A stretch of DNA of 47,080 nucleotides from NCBI GenBank assembly GCA_025462865.1, contig JAOAPI010000003.1, forward strand, positions 1 to 47,080. Reading direction: 5' to 3'. Made by a program: the position numbers and the translations under genes. Below, piece after piece: positions 1-8,612 of this stretch. The notes under the pieces are model-generated. The model was given only the letters and a program-made list of their open reading frames with translations, made no database searches and had not been told where the DNA came from. Numbering within the stretch: the stretch's first letter is position 1; every line of letters starts with the position of its first letter. This DNA is from Candidatus Sulfotelmatobacter sp. GTDB taxonomy: Bacteria; Acidobacteriota; Terriglobia; Terriglobales; Acidobacteriaceae.

Positions 1-86
1 CCACGCTAAGAGTGTATGTTCGCGCGGGAATCTCGTGAGCATTACGGAAGTAATCGTGCAGGTGTCACAAGTGTTTCTCTGTTTCT

Positions 87-117
87 GCTAGCCGATCGCG
101 GCGATAAATCGGCTAGC
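87..117 (-). repeat. Perfect inverted repeat across the kynU stop codon
   Basis: GCTAGCCGAT (87-96) and ATCGGCTAGC (108-117) pair over an 11-nt loop, and the arm at 87-96 contains the kynU stop. No T-run follows on the minus strand, so it is not a standard intrinsic terminator. It could protect or process the 3' end of the operon mRNA. Confidence 0.5.
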
Positions 118-1356
118 GAACTGAAAGACATCGTGAAAGGAGTTGTACAGAGGCACGGGCGCTACGCGAAACGTGTCTGGCTCCCGCCAGTCGCCAATAA
201 TGCCCTCGCGCGATAGCTGTTCACAAAGGGCTTTTCCGTTCTCTTCGATACGTATGGATAGTTGTGCGCCTCGTCGGTCTTTTTCATGCGGCGTGATAAT
301 AGAGAACCGTTTCGTGTTTGTCTGGCTCAGCAAGAACTCAATATAACCAGTCAGCAATTCGCTCTTGGCCCGTAAACGATCCATTCTCGCTTCGCGAAAA
401 AGATCCATCGAGGCGCGCAGGACAGCGAGGCTTACGATTGAAGGGTTACTCAACTGCCAACCTTCCGCTCCTGGTATTGGTTGAAACTTTGGCCCCATTT
501 CGAATCGCGACTGTTCGTCATGTCCCCACCACCCCGCAAAACGAGGCAGATCCCAGGCTCGGGCATGCCGTTCATGAACAAAACAGCCAGCAGTACATCC
601 CGGACCACCGTTCAGATATTTATAACTGCACCAAACGGCAAAGTCGGGATTCCACTCGTGAAGTTTTAACTTCAAATTACCGGCAGCATGCGCCAGATCG
701 AAACCAACTACGCACCCTTTTTTATGGCCCGCTCGCGTAATACGCTCCAGGTCAAACGCCTGGCCGGTCGCATAATTCACTCCGCCAAGCATGATCAGAG
801 CAATGCCCTCTGTTTGCTCGATCAATGACTCAATCTCTTCTTCGCGGAGACAGGATTCACCAGGCCGCGGCGTCAACTCGATCAGGGACGTCGCCGGATC
901 GTAGCCGTGAAATCGGATCTGCGATTGCACAGCGTACTGGTCGGACGGGAAAGCACCGCGTTCCATAACAATCTTGTGCCTATCGCGAGTCGGACGGTAA
1001 AACGAAGCCATCATCAGATGAAGATTCACCGTGAGCGAGTTCATCACCACAACTTCAATCGGCTTCGCCCCCACAAGTTCTGCTGTCTGTTCTGTGAGCA
1101 GTCTGTGGTAGGGCATCCACGGATTGTTCGCCCGAAAGTGGGCCTCCACACCCAGATCCGCCCAATCTTTCAGCTCGCGCTCTATACATGCGCGCGCGCT
1201 TCTCGGCTGCAGGCCCAGAGAGTGACCACACAGATAAACGCACCGCCCACCCGCGGCCTGGGGAAAAAAGAACCGTTCGCGGAATCCCTTCAGGGGATCG
1301 CATTCGTCCATCGCAACTGCAAACTCTTTGCCGGTTTTGAACTCGAAGCTGCTCAC
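88..1356 (-). CDS. kynU: Kynureninase
   Basis: PLP-dependent hydrolase that cleaves kynurenine or 3-hydroxykynurenine to (3-hydroxy)anthranilate and alanine, a cytosolic step of tryptophan catabolism. The aminotransferase class V fold is clear: DLAHAAGN (about residue 220, cofactor-binding Asp) and CSYKYLNGGPG with the likely Schiff-base Lys near 246. The frame is open upstream to 1413, but I choose the GTG at 1356 because its GTGA overlaps the kmo stop codon, and the family N-terminus (FEFKTGKEF..DPL) begins just after it. That gives about 422 residues, normal for the family. Last gene of the kynurenine operon in this window; a hairpin spans its stop codon. Recognition is confident; the exact start is inferred. 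Confidence 0.93.
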   Translation of the reverse strand: MSSFEFKTGKEFAVAMDECDPLKGFRERFFFPQAAGGRCVYLCGHSLGLQPRSARACIERELKDWADLGVEAHFRANNPWMPYHRLLTEQTAELVGAKPIEVVVMNSLTVNLHLMMASFYRPTRDRHKIVMERGAFPSDQYAVQSQIRFHGYDPATSLIELTPRPGESCLREEEIESLIEQTEGIALIMLGGVNYATGQAFDLERITRAGHKKGCVVGFDLAHAAGNLKLKLHEWNPDFAVWCSYKYLNGGPGCTAGCFVHERHARAWDLPRFAGWWGHDEQSRFEMGPKFQPIPGAEGWQLSNPSIVSLAVLRASMDLFREARMDRLRAKSELLTGYIEFLLSQTNTKRFSIITPHEKDRRGAQLSIRIEENGKALCEQLSREGIIGDWREPDTFRVAPVPLYNSFHDVFQFASRFIAAIG

Positions 1357-2720
1357 CCGCAAATCTCCAAAAGTGTTAGATCTTGGCGAATTAAACGCTC
1401 TGCCTTTCCCCAATCGAGGTCCTCGATGCGATCAATGTGTTCGCAGAGCTCGGAAAGTATTCGGTCCTGAACTACACCGCGCGCCAACGCGACGGAGTAA
1501 GGAATGCGGTGAAAAGTTACCATCGCGTACTTTGGCACGAAGAGCTCGGGATACTTCGCTTCGAGTGCCAATTCGACTTTTTTTCGAAAAAGAAAGCGCG
1601 GATCGGCAACCCGATCCCTCATTTCCGTGAAGTTCTCAATGGCCATGTCCGCGATGGCGTCAGTGTTTACCTTGCGTGCTTTTTCGAACTCCTCGAATAC
1701 CCGCGTCCACTCCCCATCGTGCTGGTCCAGTAGATCCATAAGATAAGAACAATCCTCGAAGCCACAATTCAATCCCTGGCCAAAGAAGGGAACAATTGCG
1801 TGCGCCGCATCACCTAGAAGCAGAGTTTTTCCTTCCACATGCCAGGGCGAACACTTGACCGTGACCATAGCGCCCGTCGGATTTGTGAAGTAGTTTTCGG
1901 CGAGCCGCGGCATCAGACGGGTCGCATCCGGAAAGCGAGACTCGAAAAATCCGAGGAGGTTCTCCTCTGTGGTCAATCCTGAAAAACTATCTTTGCCCTC
2001 AAACGGCAGAAACAGGATGCAGGCGAATGTGCCATCAATGTTAGGGAGGGCAATCAGCATGTGATTGCCGCGCGGCCAAATGTGCAGGGCATTAGTTTCC
2101 AGTTGATGCTCGCCCTGACTGCCTGCCGGGATCGTCAATTCCTTGTAACCATAGTCCAGATACTGTTGCGAAAAGTTGAAGCGGCTCAGCTTGAGCATTT
2201 CCGCTCGCATCGCCGACGCTGAACCATCGCATCCGATGACGACTCCAGCGTCCCTAGTCTTTTCCTCGCTCGTTATTCCATTGCGCGTTCGTATCGTCCC
2301 CGCCTTCAGATCGTAACCGGTGCAGCGCTCATTGAAATGAATCGTGGCGCCCTGTTCTTCGGCCGCATTCATCAAGGCGACGTTCAGTTCGGCCCTGGAA
2401 ATCGAATTAATTACCTCTGTTTCGTTTTTACCGTAAGGCTGGAAAGTAAGATCACCGTCGACCGAATGCATCATCCGGCCTTTCATCGGAATAATGATCT
2501 TCCGCATTCGATCCCAGAGGCCGGCCTGCTGCAATGCGTGTATGCCGCGCGTAGACAGAGCTAGGTTGATCGAGCGCCCCGCGCTCATCGGCACTTGCCG
2601 CATATCGGGACGCCGCTCATAGATCTCAACCGGGAATCCTCGCTGCCTTAAGAAAATTGCCAGCAATGGCCCGTTCAATCCGGCGCCGATCAGGGTGATT
2701 TTGTCAGGTGCGGACTTCAT
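1353..2720 (-). CDS. kmo: Kynurenine 3-monooxygenase
   Basis: FAD- and NADPH-dependent hydroxylase converting kynurenine to 3-hydroxykynurenine. The N-terminal Rossmann motif (G12-A-G-L-N-G17) is followed by an acidic strand end (EIYERRPDMR) that binds the ADP ribose. A second FAD motif with GDAAHA and FGQGLNCGFED lies near residue 300, typical of aromatic hydroxylases and KMO in particular. 455 residues, the usual length of bacterial KMO. It starts with ATG 62 nt after the ACMSD-TDO fusion gene, the widest gap in this operon, and its TGA overlaps the kynU GTG. Its presence sends kynurenine to 3-hydroxyanthranilate rather than plain anthranilate. Confidence 0.94.
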   Translation of the reverse strand: MKSAPDKITLIGAGLNGPLLAIFLRQRGFPVEIYERRPDMRQVPMSAGRSINLALSTRGIHALQQAGLWDRMRKIIIPMKGRMMHSVDGDLTFQPYGKNETEVINSISRAELNVALMNAAEEQGATIHFNERCTGYDLKAGTIRTRNGITSEEKTRDAGVVIGCDGSASAMRAEMLKLSRFNFSQQYLDYGYKELTIPAGSQGEHQLETNALHIWPRGNHMLIALPNIDGTFACILFLPFEGKDSFSGLTTEENLLGFFESRFPDATRLMPRLAENYFTNPTGAMVTVKCSPWHVEGKTLLLGDAAHAIVPFFGQGLNCGFEDCSYLMDLLDQHDGEWTRVFEEFEKARKVNTDAIADMAIENFTEMRDRVADPRFLFRKKVELALEAKYPELFVPKYAMVTFHRIPYSVALARGVVQDRILSELCEHIDRIEDLDWGKAERLIRQDLTLLEICG

Positions 2721-2782
2721 CAGAGAGATTCGTCTAACAACTCGTGAGAACCGACTGTCGCGAACAGAGCGCAGGGATCCAG

Positions 2783-4654
2783 CTATTCAGTGAGCAGGGT
2801 CCTGGCCTCCCACAATTCAGGGAAAAATTTCTTGTCGAGCGTCAGCTTCAGATAGGAAGCGCCGGCACTCCCGCCAGTGCCCATGCGGACGCCGATGATT
2901 CGTTCTACCAGTTGAATATGGCGCAGCCGCCAACTCACTACCAGCTCGTCAAACTCAGTCAGCCGCTCGCAAACATCAATCCAATCACGATGGTGGTTTT
3001 CGTCTTTATAAAGTGCATGTACTGCGCGTGCCCGGGCTTCGAAGCGCTCCCGCTCGGTTTCGCTCTCCTTGGCCCGCGGCAATTTTCCCATCGCCTCCAG
3101 GGCGCCGAAAAAAACGTCGCGCAGCGAGGGCTCTTCCAATCGGCGCTTCAGGCTTGCAAAGGCTTCTGGCGTTGGACGATGGTAGCGCAGCATTTTCTCG
3201 TCCTTCAATCCGCATAGAAATTCGATTTCTCGAAACTGCTCAGACTGGAATCCGCTCGCTGGTTCAAGCAAGCTGCGAAACGCCAGAAAATGTGTGGGCA
3301 ACATTGTTTCCAGTATGGTGAACTGCTCGACCAACACTCGCGTTATCTCGGTGCACCGCCGAAGCAGCCGAGCCGCCTCATAGACTTCGTCCCGTGACTG
3401 CTGAGCGGCACCTGCCTTCAGCAGATTCGCAACCACGGCATCCAGATCATGCAACAACTCCTTGAACCACAATTCGTAAGTCTGATGCACAAGAATGAAG
3501 AGCATCTCATCATGGTGAGGAGGCAAAGATTGCGGACGTTGCAACTCCAGCAGTTCTGGAACTTTCAGATATGAACTGTATGTCAGCTGCCCAGACTCAG
3601 CAGAAGTTTCTACTGGACCGGTAGCGGTATTGAAGTTCTTGTCTCTCTCGGCCCGCGACTCTGTCTTCAGCGCAAGAAAACGTACGGCGTTCTCGCCTAG
3701 AAGCTTCGCCTTCGCATCCTTCGCCAAATTGCTTTGCCGGATGAGGGAGCCGACACGTTCTTCGCCTAGCGGAAAAGGGTAATCCGACCCGAGCATCACC
3801 CCATCCGCTCCCATCGTCTCAATCAGAAACTTTAAAGCACGCTGGTCGAACACTGCGGAGTCCGCATAGAAACGGTTGAGGTAGTGGCTGGGAGGATGTT
3901 GGCAGTCACCCCGCGCGACTGGATGATGATGCCATGCATTTTCCAGTCGCCCCAACAGGAATGCAAAACTTCCCCCGCCATGCGCGAAACAAATTCGCAG
4001 CGTGCTTGGTAACCGGTCAAACGCCCCACTCAAAATCATCGCCACTACCGACAGTTGTGTTTCTGCCGGCATCCCCACGGTCCACGGCATCATGTATTTC
4101 GGCATGCGATCCTGCCCGAACATTTCCCAGGGATGCACAAGTACCGCCGCGCCCTCATCCGCGCAGTGGTGCAAAAAAGTCACGATGCCGGCGTCATCCA
4201 GATTCTTGCTTCCAATATGATTACCAATTTGCACCCCCAAGTGTCCGGCCTTCATGCATCGGCTAAGTTCCTTGTTGGCCGCGTCAATGTCTTGCAGGGG
4301 CACCTGGCACAGTGACTTCAGCCTCCCCTTTCCCCGGTTGCAAAGCTCAAGCGCGGCATCGTTAAACAATCGCGCACAATCCAAAGCATGCTCGAGCGGA
4401 CGCTCATATGCGAATAACACCGGCGTCGCTGACATAATCTGCAAATCAACGCCGTCACGATCCATCTCTTGAAGGCGGACTTCCGGGTCCCAACACGCCG
4501 AGTACACGTGACGGAAAAACCGATCGCCCACCATGATGTCCGCTTTCCCGGCTTCGGTATGTTTGATCCATGGCCAATTCGGTGTGCCATAGCGTGCGGC
4601 GAGATCCGGCCATGCCTCGGGAAAAAAATGGTTATGAATGTCGATGACTGGCAT
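2783..4654 (-). CDS. Fusion of ACMS decarboxylase (ACMSD) and tryptophan 2,3-dioxygenase (TDO)
   Basis: One continuous frame joins two complete kynurenine-pathway enzymes. Residues 1-329 are an ACMSD-type amidohydrolase: metal ligands HNH (H7, H9), HPWEMFG, HGGG and GSDYPF are all present. It would decarboxylate 2-amino-3-carboxymuconate 6-semialdehyde. Residues 357-623 are a full-length haem TDO: HHDEMLFI..HQTYELWFK (catalytic-base region), SGFQS, RLRHI (proximal His) and GTGGSAG, ending FFPELWEARTLL as in stand-alone TDOs. The linker of about 27 polar residues (330-356) has no in-frame ATG or GTG that I can see, so a separately started TDO is unlikely. Start chosen at ATG 4654, 2 nt after the nbaC stop, although the frame is open to 4693. 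TDO is the first step and ACMSD a late one, so the fusion joins non-consecutive reactions. Confidence 0.92.
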   Translation of the reverse strand: MPVIDIHNHFFPEAWPDLAARYGTPNWPWIKHTEAGKADIMVGDRFFRHVYSACWDPEVRLQEMDRDGVDLQIMSATPVLFAYERPLEHALDCARLFNDAALELCNRGKGRLKSLCQVPLQDIDAANKELSRCMKAGHLGVQIGNHIGSKNLDDAGIVTFLHHCADEGAAVLVHPWEMFGQDRMPKYMMPWTVGMPAETQLSVVAMILSGAFDRLPSTLRICFAHGGGSFAFLLGRLENAWHHHPVARGDCQHPPSHYLNRFYADSAVFDQRALKFLIETMGADGVMLGSDYPFPLGEERVGSLIRQSNLAKDAKAKLLGENAVRFLALKTESRAERDKNFNTATGPVETSAESGQLTYSSYLKVPELLELQRPQSLPPHHDEMLFILVHQTYELWFKELLHDLDAVVANLLKAGAAQQSRDEVYEAARLLRRCTEITRVLVEQFTILETMLPTHFLAFRSLLEPASGFQSEQFREIEFLCGLKDEKMLRYHRPTPEAFASLKRRLEEPSLRDVFFGALEAMGKLPRAKESETERERFEARARAVHALYKDENHHRDWIDVCERLTEFDELVVSWRLRHIQLVERIIGVRMGTGGSAGASYLKLTLDKKFFPELWEARTLLTE

Positions 4655-4656
4655 GT

Positions 4657-5184
4657 TTACTTGCCCGGATGGATGGTGCCGCAATGTTTGCATTTGCGAT
4701 TACTCTCATTGCTGTAAAACTGTTCGAACAGCGGCGGCAGATCTTTGACAATGCTCTTCAGTCTGACCTCAGCGCGGTAAATCAACTGATGGCAGTTAGG
4801 ACAAAACCATTCGAACGCGTCGAGAGATCCTTCAGGACGCGGCACTTCGACAACAACACCGATCGTGTCTGCCGGCCGCTGCGGCGAATGCCGCATATGC
4901 TTAGGCAAAAGAAATATCTCGCCTTCCTTAATTGGTATTTCCAGCGGAGGCTTTCCGGGCATTTCCATAATGCGAAGAGAAATATTGCCCTTTAACTGAT
5001 AGAAGAATTCTTCCGTCGGATCGTCGTGATAATCTCGCCGATGGTTCGGCCCGCCCACGACCGTCACCATCACCTCGCCATCTTCCCAGACTTGTGCGTT
5101 GCCGACTGGAGGCTTGAGCTTCTCTTTGTTCTGGTCGATCCACGCCTGAAAATTGAAAGCTTTCAAATTCTTGATCGACGCCAT
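4657..5184 (-). CDS. nbaC: 3-hydroxyanthranilate 3,4-dioxygenase
   Basis: Fe(II) cupin enzyme that opens the ring of 3-hydroxyanthranilate to give ACMS. The cupin core shows NHRRDYHDDPTEEFFYQLKG (iron ligands His and Glu plus substrate Arg) and a later His in LLPKHMRHSP. The C-terminus carries two CxxC pairs (about C128/C131 and C165/C168), the rubredoxin-like metal site of the bacterial form. 175 residues, normal. Its ribosome-binding site AGGAGG sits right after the stop of the RidA gene, which fixes the start at 5184. Its product feeds the ACMSD half of the next gene, only 2 nt downstream. Confidence 0.95.
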   Translation of the reverse strand: MASIKNLKAFNFQAWIDQNKEKLKPPVGNAQVWEDGEVMVTVVGGPNHRRDYHDDPTEEFFYQLKGNISLRIMEMPGKPPLEIPIKEGEIFLLPKHMRHSPQRPADTIGVVVEVPRPEGSLDAFEWFCPNCHQLIYRAEVRLKSIVKDLPPLFEQFYSNESNRKCKHCGTIHPGK

Positions 5185-5192
5185 CGCGCCTC

Positions 5193-5666
5193 CTATTTCA
5201 GCGGTTTGTAGGCCATAGCCCTAATCTCAATCAGTAAGTGCGGATGCGGCAGCTGACGCACGCCCACAGTGGTTCTCGCCGGACCATCGTACCCGAAGAA
5301 TTCGCCATACACTTCGTTGTATCCGGCGAAATCCTCCATACTCACTAGGAACGTAGAAATCTCAACCAGGTCCTGCAGTTCCGCTCCGCAGCTACGCAGG
5401 ATATCGCGAATATTCTCGATCACCGCACGCGTTTGCACACGAATGTCCAGGCGCGTCGTTCCCATTGAATCGACTTCCGCTCCTGCAATAGTATCGTCGG
5501 CACGGCGCGCACTCGTTCCAGACACGAACAGAAAGTCCCCCGCTCGTTTCACATGCGGATACTTCCCGCGCGGCGCCGCCTTTCCCTCGATAACTTTGCT
5601 GTCGGTCCCTGTCATTGTGTTCTGATCGTAAGCCGCCGCGTTGCTGGTTGCGGAGCCACATGTCAC
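5193..5666 (-). CDS. RidA/YjgF-family protein, probable 2-aminomuconate deaminase
   Basis: About 157 residues with the RidA fold: [12 protein letters not shown], the Arg-containing [12 protein letters not shown] segment and the C-terminal IEIRAMAY. Known 2-aminomuconate deaminases of nitrobenzoate and aminophenol pathways belong to this family. The position between an aldehyde dehydrogenase and 3-hydroxyanthranilate dioxygenase makes that role likely: hydrolysis of 2-aminomuconate with release of ammonia. A generic enamine/imine deaminase is the alternative. GTG at 5666 overlaps the ALDH stop (GTGA). An ATG at 5615 would remove 17 poorly conserved residues and is equally possible; neither has a clear ribosome-binding site. 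Confidence 0.85.
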   Translation of the reverse strand: MTCGSATSNAAAYDQNTMTGTDSKVIEGKAAPRGKYPHVKRAGDFLFVSGTSARRADDTIAGAEVDSMGTTRLDIRVQTRAVIENIRDILRSCGAELQDLVEISTFLVSMEDFAGYNEVYGEFFGYDGPARTTVGVRQLPHPHLLIEIRAMAYKPLK

Positions 5667-7117
5667 AGCCGAATGCAGATGTTGTTCAGCTCAGAATAAA
5701 AATTTAAGGAATGCATCCCGCCTTCGCGGCCAATGCCCGAAAGGCCTGCGCCGCCAAACGGCGTGCGCAGGTCACGTAGAAACCAGCAGTTCACCCATGT
5801 GATGCCCACCTTCATCTGCTGTGCCACGCGATGTCCGCGCTTAAGATCGCTCGTCCAAATGGAGGCTGCGAGTCCGTACTTCGTATCATTGGCCATGGCG
5901 ACGGCTTGCTCTTCCGAATCAAACGGTGCAACGTGGCATACCGGCCCAAAGATCTCTTCTTTTACACAGCGCGCCGACTCCGGCAACCCAGTATAGATTG
6001 TTGGCTGCACGTAAAAGCCCTGATCACGATTGTCGCCAAACTTTGGAACTCCTCCGCCAGTTATAACGGTCGCACCTTCTTCGTCGGCAAGCCGGTAGTA
6101 GGAGAGCACCTTCTCGCGATGTTGCGCAGAAATCAAGGGGCCCAGATCAGTCTTCTCATCGCTCGGCCATCCCGGATGCAAGCCCTCCGCCTTCCGCTTC
6201 AGTGCCTCTACAAATGAATCGAAGATTTTGCGCTCTACATAAACCCGCTCGGCACACAAGCAGACCTGCCCTGTATTCAGAAACACGGCATCAGACAAGC
6301 CGCTGACTGCTTCTTCAAAGTTGCAGTCTGCGAAAACAATTGCGGCGTTCTTTCCGCCCAGTTCAAAGGAAAGTGGCTTCACTGTGGACGCCACTGACTT
6401 CATAATCGCCGCGCCGGTTTTCGATTCGCCGGTGAATGTAATCGCGTCCACGCCTGAATGCTGCGTCAGAAACTCTCCCGCCGATCCCGGCCCAAACCCG
6501 TGCAGCACGTTGTAGACGCCGCGCGGGATTCCCGCATCCTGCATCGCCTCGGCAAGTAAGGTAGCGGTAGCAGGTGTTTCTTCGGACGGTTTCACTACCA
6601 CTGAGTTTCCGCATGCCAGGGCTGGCGCGACTTTCCAGGTAAGCAACAGAAGTGGCAGGTTCCACGGTGTGATCACGCCAACTACCCCCAATGGCTTGCG
6701 CACCGCGTAGTTCAGAGCGCCCGCGCCGTCCGGTGTTTCCGCCTGAAACGATTCCAATCCCGCCATTTTCACCAGGTCGGCGAATACGCGGAAATTTGCC
6801 GCAGCGCGAGGAACGTCAAGCCTGGAAGCCAGAGAGATCGGCTTTCCCGTGTCCGCAACTTCAGCCTGAACAAAGCAATCAAAGCGTTTTTCTATCGCGT
6901 CTGCAACGCGATGCAAGCGAGACGTGCGTTCACGGATTCCGAGTCGCCCCCATTCGCCCTGCACGGCGCGCCGCGCCGCGTTTACTGCTTCATCCACTTG
7001 AGCGTCGTCAGCTTCGGTGACCTGAGCGATCAATGTTCCGTCGGCCGGATTTACATCCGCAAACTGCCGCTTTCCAGACACGAATCGGCCATCGATATAA
7101 TTTTGGATTACTTTCAC
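5663..7117 (-). CDS. Aldehyde dehydrogenase, probable 2-aminomuconate 6-semialdehyde dehydrogenase
   Basis: NAD-dependent ALDH superfamily enzyme of 484 residues. Catalytic motifs are intact: TPWNLPL (oxyanion Asn), [11 protein letters not shown] (general-base Glu), and [12 protein letters not shown] (nucleophile Cys). It resembles 2-hydroxymuconic/2-aminomuconic semialdehyde dehydrogenases. In this operon it should oxidise the unstable semialdehyde made by ACMSD to 2-aminomuconate, the substrate of the RidA-type protein encoded next. It begins with GTG at 7117 preceded by GGGGA at good spacing, and is the first gene of the kynurenine operon. Only about 70 nt separate it from rfbD on the same strand. 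Substrate assignment comes from context. Confidence 0.9.
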   Translation of the reverse strand: MKVIQNYIDGRFVSGKRQFADVNPADGTLIAQVTEADDAQVDEAVNAARRAVQGEWGRLGIRERTSRLHRVADAIEKRFDCFVQAEVADTGKPISLASRLDVPRAAANFRVFADLVKMAGLESFQAETPDGAGALNYAVRKPLGVVGVITPWNLPLLLLTWKVAPALACGNSVVVKPSEETPATATLLAEAMQDAGIPRGVYNVLHGFGPGSAGEFLTQHSGVDAITFTGESKTGAAIMKSVASTVKPLSFELGGKNAAIVFADCNFEEAVSGLSDAVFLNTGQVCLCAERVYVERKIFDSFVEALKRKAEGLHPGWPSDEKTDLGPLISAQHREKVLSYYRLADEEGATVITGGGVPKFGDNRDQGFYVQPTIYTGLPESARCVKEEIFGPVCHVAPFDSEEQAVAMANDTKYGLAASIWTSDLKRGHRVAQQMKVGITWVNCWFLRDLRTPFGGAGLSGIGREGGMHSLNFYSELNNICIRL

Positions 7118-7187
7118 GAAATCCCCGGGCGGGCCCCGGCAATCCTAGCAGGACGCTCGGACGCGAAGCAATCGGGATGCCCGATTT
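7118..7187 (-). promoter_or_regulatory. Possible promoter and hairpin region ahead of the kynurenine operon
   Basis: The 70-nt gap after rfbD holds a perfect 7-bp hairpin, AATCGGG/CCCGATT (7170-7186), just after the rfbD stop and without a T-run. It also has an extended -10-like TGC-TAGGAT (about 7142-7150) with only a weak -35. This could be the kynurenine operon promoter, or the genes could be read through from rfbD. The match is weak. Confidence 0.22.
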
Positions 7188-8024
7188 TCAGCGTGCGCGC
7201 TCTTCCAGGTAGCGACGCAACGCATCTTGCCAGGCTGGCATTGTGATTCCAAATGCTTGCATGCTCTCCGGCGACAGCACTGAATACGCAGGTCGAGGCG
7301 CTGGACGCGCCATCTTCTCACTGCTTACCGGTCGAATTTCGGTCTTAAGCCCGGCGTTGCGCACAATTTCTTGCGCAAACTCAAACCAGGTGCAGTCTCC
7401 GGTATTGGTTGCATGCACAATTCCGGCCGATTCCTTCCGGCACAACTGAATGATTGCTCGTGCCAGGTCTACAACATAGGTCGGAGAACCGCGTTGGTCA
7501 TTGACCACGTCCAGCGTAGCGCGGCTTGCAGCTAGCTTCAAGATTGTATCGGGAAAACATTTTCCGCCGGTCCCGAAAAGCCACGACGTTCTCACGATGC
7601 AGCAGTTCGGCAGCAACTCCAGCAACTTGAGTTCAGCCTCAGCTTTGCTACGTCCATAAACGCTTTGCGGATTGCGCGCATCGCCGATCTCGTAGGACGA
7701 AGTCTTCTTTCCGTCGAATACGTAATCGGAACTGAGGAAAAGAAGCCGCGATCCAACCATCCTTGCAGCCTTCGCGACATTTACGGCGCCGTCCCGGTTT
7801 ACGCCAAAGGCAAGCTCTGGGTTGCTTTCGCAGCCGTCCACATTGGTGTAAGCCGCCGCCAATACGATCCACTCTGGATGCTGCTCTTCCACCAGCGTCT
7901 GCACTCGCTTCTGATCGCGAATGTCCACATCCCGTGAGCTGAGGCCGACCACGGAATCTGTTTGCCACTCACGTGTCAGAGCCTTGCCCAGCAGGCCAGA
8001 GGCGCCAAAAAGTGTGACTCGCAT
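7188..8024 (-). CDS. rfbD: dTDP-4-dehydrorhamnose reductase
   Basis: Short-chain dehydrogenase family enzyme making dTDP-L-rhamnose, the last step of that pathway. It has the NAD(P)-binding GASGLLGKAL at the N-terminus, the conserved AAYTNVDGCES segment, and the catalytic Y-x3-K in VYGRSKAEAE (about residue 125). 278 residues, normal length. Last gene of the rfbBACD set, 6 nt after rfbC. Its product would serve the glycosyltransferases encoded just upstream on the same strand. Confidence 0.95.
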   Translation of the reverse strand: MRVTLFGASGLLGKALTREWQTDSVVGLSSRDVDIRDQKRVQTLVEEQHPEWIVLAAAYTNVDGCESNPELAFGVNRDGAVNVAKAARMVGSRLLFLSSDYVFDGKKTSSYEIGDARNPQSVYGRSKAEAELKLLELLPNCCIVRTSWLFGTGGKCFPDTILKLAASRATLDVVNDQRGSPTYVVDLARAIIQLCRKESAGIVHATNTGDCTWFEFAQEIVRNAGLKTEIRPVSSEKMARPAPRPAYSVLSPESMQAFGITMPAWQDALRRYLEERAR

Positions 8025-8030
8025 GAGGAT

Positions 8031-8612
8031 CTAATCGAATCTCTCAGCGTCGCGGAACTTCACACCGCGCTGGTCTTTGGCTGATACGAGCGGCTCGCCG
8101 TCCAGTTCCCAGTTGATTTTGAGATCAGGGTCGTTCCAGGCGAGGGTTCGTTCGTGTTCGGGCGCGTAGAAATCAGTTGCCTTGTAGAGCACGTGAGCTT
8201 TTTCCGAGTGGACGGCGAATCCGTGCGCTAGCCCCGCCGGAATCCATAACATACGTTTGTTCTCGCCTGACAGTCGCACTGCCTCCCAGCGGCCGAAACT
8301 CGGAGAACTACGGCGCAGGTCGACGGCTACGTCAAGAATTTCTCCCTCGACAACGCGCACAAGCTTTCCCTGCGGATGCTTTACCTGATAATGCAAACCA
8401 CGCAAAACATTGCGGGCTGAGCAAGAATGATTGTCCTGCACAAACTGTTCGGTAATTCCTATTTCCGCCAGGCTCTGCTGGTTATAACTTTCAAAGAAGA
8501 ATCCACGCTCGTCACCGAATACTCGGGGCTCGAGGATGAATACGCCCTGTAATGAAGTCGAGATTTTCTTGATTATTTCCATCGCAGGACGGAGTGCTGA
8601 AACTGCATTCAT
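8031..8612 (-). CDS. rfbC: dTDP-4-dehydrorhamnose 3,5-epimerase
   Basis: Cupin-fold epimerase acting on dTDP-4-keto-6-deoxyglucose. Family signatures are present: RGFFFESYNQ, FVQDNHS, RGLHYQ..PQGKLVRVVEGEI.DVAVDLR, and WIPAGLAHGF. The His in RGLHYQ and the later Tyr/Asp are the expected catalytic residues. 193 residues. Its ATG overlaps the rfbA TGA by one base (TGATG), indicating coupled translation. A second ATG ten codons on (MEIIKKIS) is possible, since the first ten residues are not conserved in the family. Confidence 0.95.
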   Translation of the reverse strand: MNAVSALRPAMEIIKKISTSLQGVFILEPRVFGDERGFFFESYNQQSLAEIGITEQFVQDNHSCSARNVLRGLHYQVKHPQGKLVRVVEGEILDVAVDLRRSSPSFGRWEAVRLSGENKRMLWIPAGLAHGFAVHSEKAHVLYKATDFYAPEHERTLAWNDPDLKINWELDGEPLVSAKDQRGVKFRDAERFD

